This document shows, piece after piece, positions 5,607 through 7,745 of a stretch of DNA of 7,745 bases. Made by a program: the position numbers and the translations under genes. Every line of letters begins with the position of its first letter. Position 1 is the first letter of the stretch. The notes under the pieces are model-generated. The model ran no database searches. It saw nothing but the letters and a program-made list of their open reading frames with translations, and had not been told where the DNA came from. Origin of the DNA: Ignavibacteriales bacterium (GTDB taxonomy: Bacteria; Bacteroidota; Ignavibacteria; T3Sed10-11); contig PWJF01000397.1 of NCBI GenBank assembly GCA_003560935.1, forward strand, positions 1 through 7,745, in the 5' to 3' direction.

Positions 5607-7745
5607 ATGAATTTACAAGATCAAAACTCAGAACCCGAAGTAACCCCTGAGCTGGCACAAGAACACGGATTAACCGAATGGGAATACAACAGAATTATCG
5701 AGCTCATCGGGCGCGAACCTAATTATACCGAACTCGGTTGTTTCAGCGTTATGTGGAGCGAGCATTGCAGCTATAAGAATTCAATCGCCTTATTAAAAAC
5801 TCTGCCCAGGAAAGGGGAGAGGCTGCTGGTAGAAGCGGGAGAAGAAAACGCCGGATTGGTCGATATCGGTGACGGTCATGCGATTGCTTTCAAAATCGAA
5901 AGCCACAATCATCCATCCGCGATTGAACCGTACCAGGGTGCGGCAACCGGAGTAGGTGGAATCTTGCGGGATATCTTTACGATGGGAGCACGACCTATTG
6001 CTGCATTAAATTCACTTCGTTTCGGGGACCTGACCAATCCACGGGTCAAATATCTCTTCAGGAATGTTGTCAAGGGAGTCGGCGACTACGGTAATTGTTT
6101 CGGTGTACCGACTGTCGGCGGTGAAGTTTATTTTGACAAATGCTATACCGATAATCCACTGGTAAATGCAATGGCAGTAGGGGTTGTGCGTCACAGTCGA
6201 ATCGCCACAGCGGTTGCGAAAGGAGTCGGGAACCCAGTAATGATTGTCGGCTCAGCGACCGGCAGAGATGGTATTCATGGCGCGACGTTTGCTTCTGAAG
6301 ATCTCAGTGAGGAATCTGAAGCCAGGAGACCTTCAGTGCAGGTTGGAGACCCGTTCACAGAGAAACTCTTATTAGAGGCAACACTTGAAGTAATCAAGGC
6401 TAACTACCTGATAGGCATACAGGATATGGGTGCAGCCGGAATTATTTGTTCAACATCGGAGATGAGTTTCCGGGGCAGCGCCGGTATGGATATCAATCTC
6501 GATCTTGTTCCGACACGAGAAGAAAATATGACAGCGTATGAGATTCTTCTGTCGGAGTCTCAGGAACGCATGTTAATGGTAGTTAAAAATGGCTATGAGG
6601 AACGGGTAAAAGATATATTCAAAAAGTGGGATTTGCATTCTGTAGTGATAGGCACAGTAACGGACGACGGATACTTGCATTTCTGGAAAGATAATGACTT
6701 GAAAGCGAGCATACCTGCCCGATCGCTTGTGTTGGGCGGCGATGCTCCTGTGTATAAAAGAGAAACAAAAAAACCTGAGTACCTTAATGAAATTAAAAAT
6801 ACCGCAATGCATCTTTCCGAACCGTCAGATTATAACGGAGTGTTGCTTCAATTACTTACCTCCTCCAATATAACAAGTAAGCGTTGGGTTTACGAGCAAT
6901 ATGATTCGATGGTACAGACAAATACGGTAATCGGACCGGGTTCGGATGCTGCCGTTATTCGTGTTAAAAAAACCGATAAAGCAATTGCGGTCTCAACAGA
7001 TTGTAACGGACGATATGTATTTCTGAATCCAAGGCGCGGAGCTCAAATAGCGGTAGCTGAAGCTGCGCGCAACGTCGTTTGCTCCGGCGCCAAACCGGTC
7101 GCAATTACCAATTGTTTGAATTTCGGAAATCCCTATGATCCGGAAATTTATTATCAATTCTCCGAAACTATAGCCGGGATGCGTGACGCATGTACTGTAT
7201 TCGGAACACCTGTTACCGGAGGCAATGTAAGTTTTTATAACGAAAGTCCCACCGACCGTGTATATCCAACGCCGGTAATAGGGATGCTTGGGGTTATCGA
7301 TAATCTTGACGACATCACACAGTCGGGTTTTAGCAATGAGGGAGATCAAATATTTCTCATTGGCAAAACAACCGGTCACACCGGCGGATCGGAGTATATG
7401 GCTTTAATTCACGGAAAAATTCTCGGCGATGCTCCGCTGATAGATCTTCAAAAGGAGAAATTGCTGCAGGATTTTGTTCTGCAGGCAATACAGGATGGAT
7501 TAATTGAGTCCGCACATGACCTTTCAGAGGGTGGGTTGGCAGTTGCACTTGCCGAGAGCTGCATCACCGGGAATAAGAAGCCAATCGGAGCGAAGATAAA
7601 ATATAATACTGAACTCCGCCCGGATATGTTTTTATTTGGTGAAGATCAATCACGGATAATAGTTTCAGTGAAAGAATCTAATCTCCTGAAATTTAAGAGG
7701 TTATATGACAGATATTTAAGTTTAACCATGCAAGAAATCGGAAAC
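5607..7745 (+). CDS. purL: Phosphoribosylformylglycinamidine synthase subunit PurL (3' end outside window)
   Basis: PurL is the synthetase subunit of FGAM synthase, which turns FGAR, ATP and ammonia into FGAM in step four of de novo purine synthesis; ammonia comes from the glutaminase PurQ, with PurS bridging them. The frame is open for 713 codons to the window edge. [14 protein letters not shown] contains the conserved His53, and [21 protein letters not shown] (95-115) is the ATP/substrate signature. QDMGAAGI begins at 272. The second half has [26 protein letters not shown] (492-509), GGNVSFYNE (538-546) and HDLSEGG (637-643). B. subtilis-type PurL proteins are about 740 residues, so only a few dozen are missing. 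Length and the lack of a long N-terminal extension indicate the small, PurS/PurQ-dependent type; neither partner is in view. No Shine-Dalgarno box precedes the ATG; the leader is AT-rich. A weak TATAAA at 5582 with TTCGTA 17 bases upstream could be a promoter. It is unrelated to the preceding unit. Confidence 0.96.
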   Translation, partial: MNLQDQNSEPEVTPELAQEHGLTEWEYNRIIELIGREPNYTELGCFSVMWSEHCSYKNSIALLKTLPRKGERLLVEAGEENAGLVDIGDGHAIAFKIESHNHPSAIEPYQGAATGVGGILRDIFTMGARPIAALNSLRFGDLTNPRVKYLFRNVVKGVGDYGNCFGVPTVGGEVYFDKCYTDNPLVNAMAVGVVRHSRIATAVAKGVGNPVMIVGSATGRDGIHGATFASEDLSEESEARRPSVQVGDPFTEKLLLEATLEVIKANYLIGIQDMGAAGIICSTSEMSFRGSAGMDINLDLVPTREENMTAYEILLSESQERMLMVVKNGYEERVKDIFKKWDLHSVVIGTVTDDGYLHFWKDNDLKASIPARSLVLGGDAPVYKRETKKPEYLNEIKNTAMHLSEPSDYNGVLLQLLTSSNITSKRWVYEQYDSMVQTNTVIGPGSDAAVIRVKKTDKAIAVSTDCNGRYVFLNPRRGAQIAVAEAARNVVCSGAKPVAITNCLNFGNPYDPEIYYQFSETIAGMRDACTVFGTPVTGGNVSFYNESPTDRVYPTPVIGMLGVIDNLDDITQSGFSNEGDQIFLIGKTTGHTGGSEYMALIHGKILGDAPLIDLQKEKLLQDFVLQAIQDGLIESAHDLSEGGLAVALAESCITGNKKPIGAKIKYNTELRPDMFLFGEDQSRIIVSVKESNLLKFKRLYDRYLSLTMQEIGN

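Noticed and set aside
6993..7379. Minus-strand open frame of 128 codons
   Set aside because: It lies fully antisense within purL, which has continuous conserved motifs, and its product shows no recognisable motif. The other minus-strand frames within the FadL, carrier and purL genes were rejected for the same reason.

Overview
The window holds six protein genes, all on the + strand, with short intergenic gaps of at most 168 bases. No RNA genes, mobile elements, CRISPR arrays or long repeats are visible. It looks like a chromosomal core segment from a diderm (outer-membrane) bacterium. The split biotin carboxylase / biotin carrier pair, the FadL-type porins with C-terminal Phe, the lipoprotein-type GDSL hydrolase and the small-type PurL fit the Fibrobacterota-Chlorobiota-Bacteroidota (FCB) group or a related candidate phylum. 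Clear purine-rich Shine-Dalgarno boxes before three genes argue against typical Bacteroidota, which usually lack them. The placement is inference; no marker here fixes the phylum.

Layout. (1) Bases 2-1277 carry the C-terminal half of a biotin carboxylase and, overlapping it by 11 bases, a 171-residue biotin carboxyl carrier protein. Together they are the biotin-carrying half of an acetyl-CoA/acyl-CoA carboxylase; the carboxyltransferase gene is not in view. (2) Bases 1386-2696 and 2865-4109 are two paralogous FadL/OMPP1/TodX-family outer-membrane channels, both with non-ATG starts and nearly the same Shine-Dalgarno leader, separated by a rho-independent terminator. (3) Bases 4143-5471 encode a predicted lipoprotein with an SGNH/GDSL hydrolase fold, 33 bases after the second channel and probably co-transcribed with it. 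A strong terminator follows at 5510-5543. (4) Bases 5607 to the window edge encode PurL, the FGAM synthase large subunit of de novo purine synthesis, open for 713 codons and probably lacking only its last few dozen residues.

How the parts may work together. The central three genes make a plausible lipid-acquisition cassette: an envelope-anchored esterase/lipase releases a fatty acid or other hydrophobic product, and FadL-type channels let it across the outer membrane. The carboxylase next door acts on acyl-CoA, so a metabolic link is possible, though it is supported by proximity only. PurL is a separate unit behind a terminator. The part most worth following up is the FadL-FadL-GDSL lipoprotein cassette: the paralogs keep the family core but differ in loop-sized insertions, which suggests different ligands.
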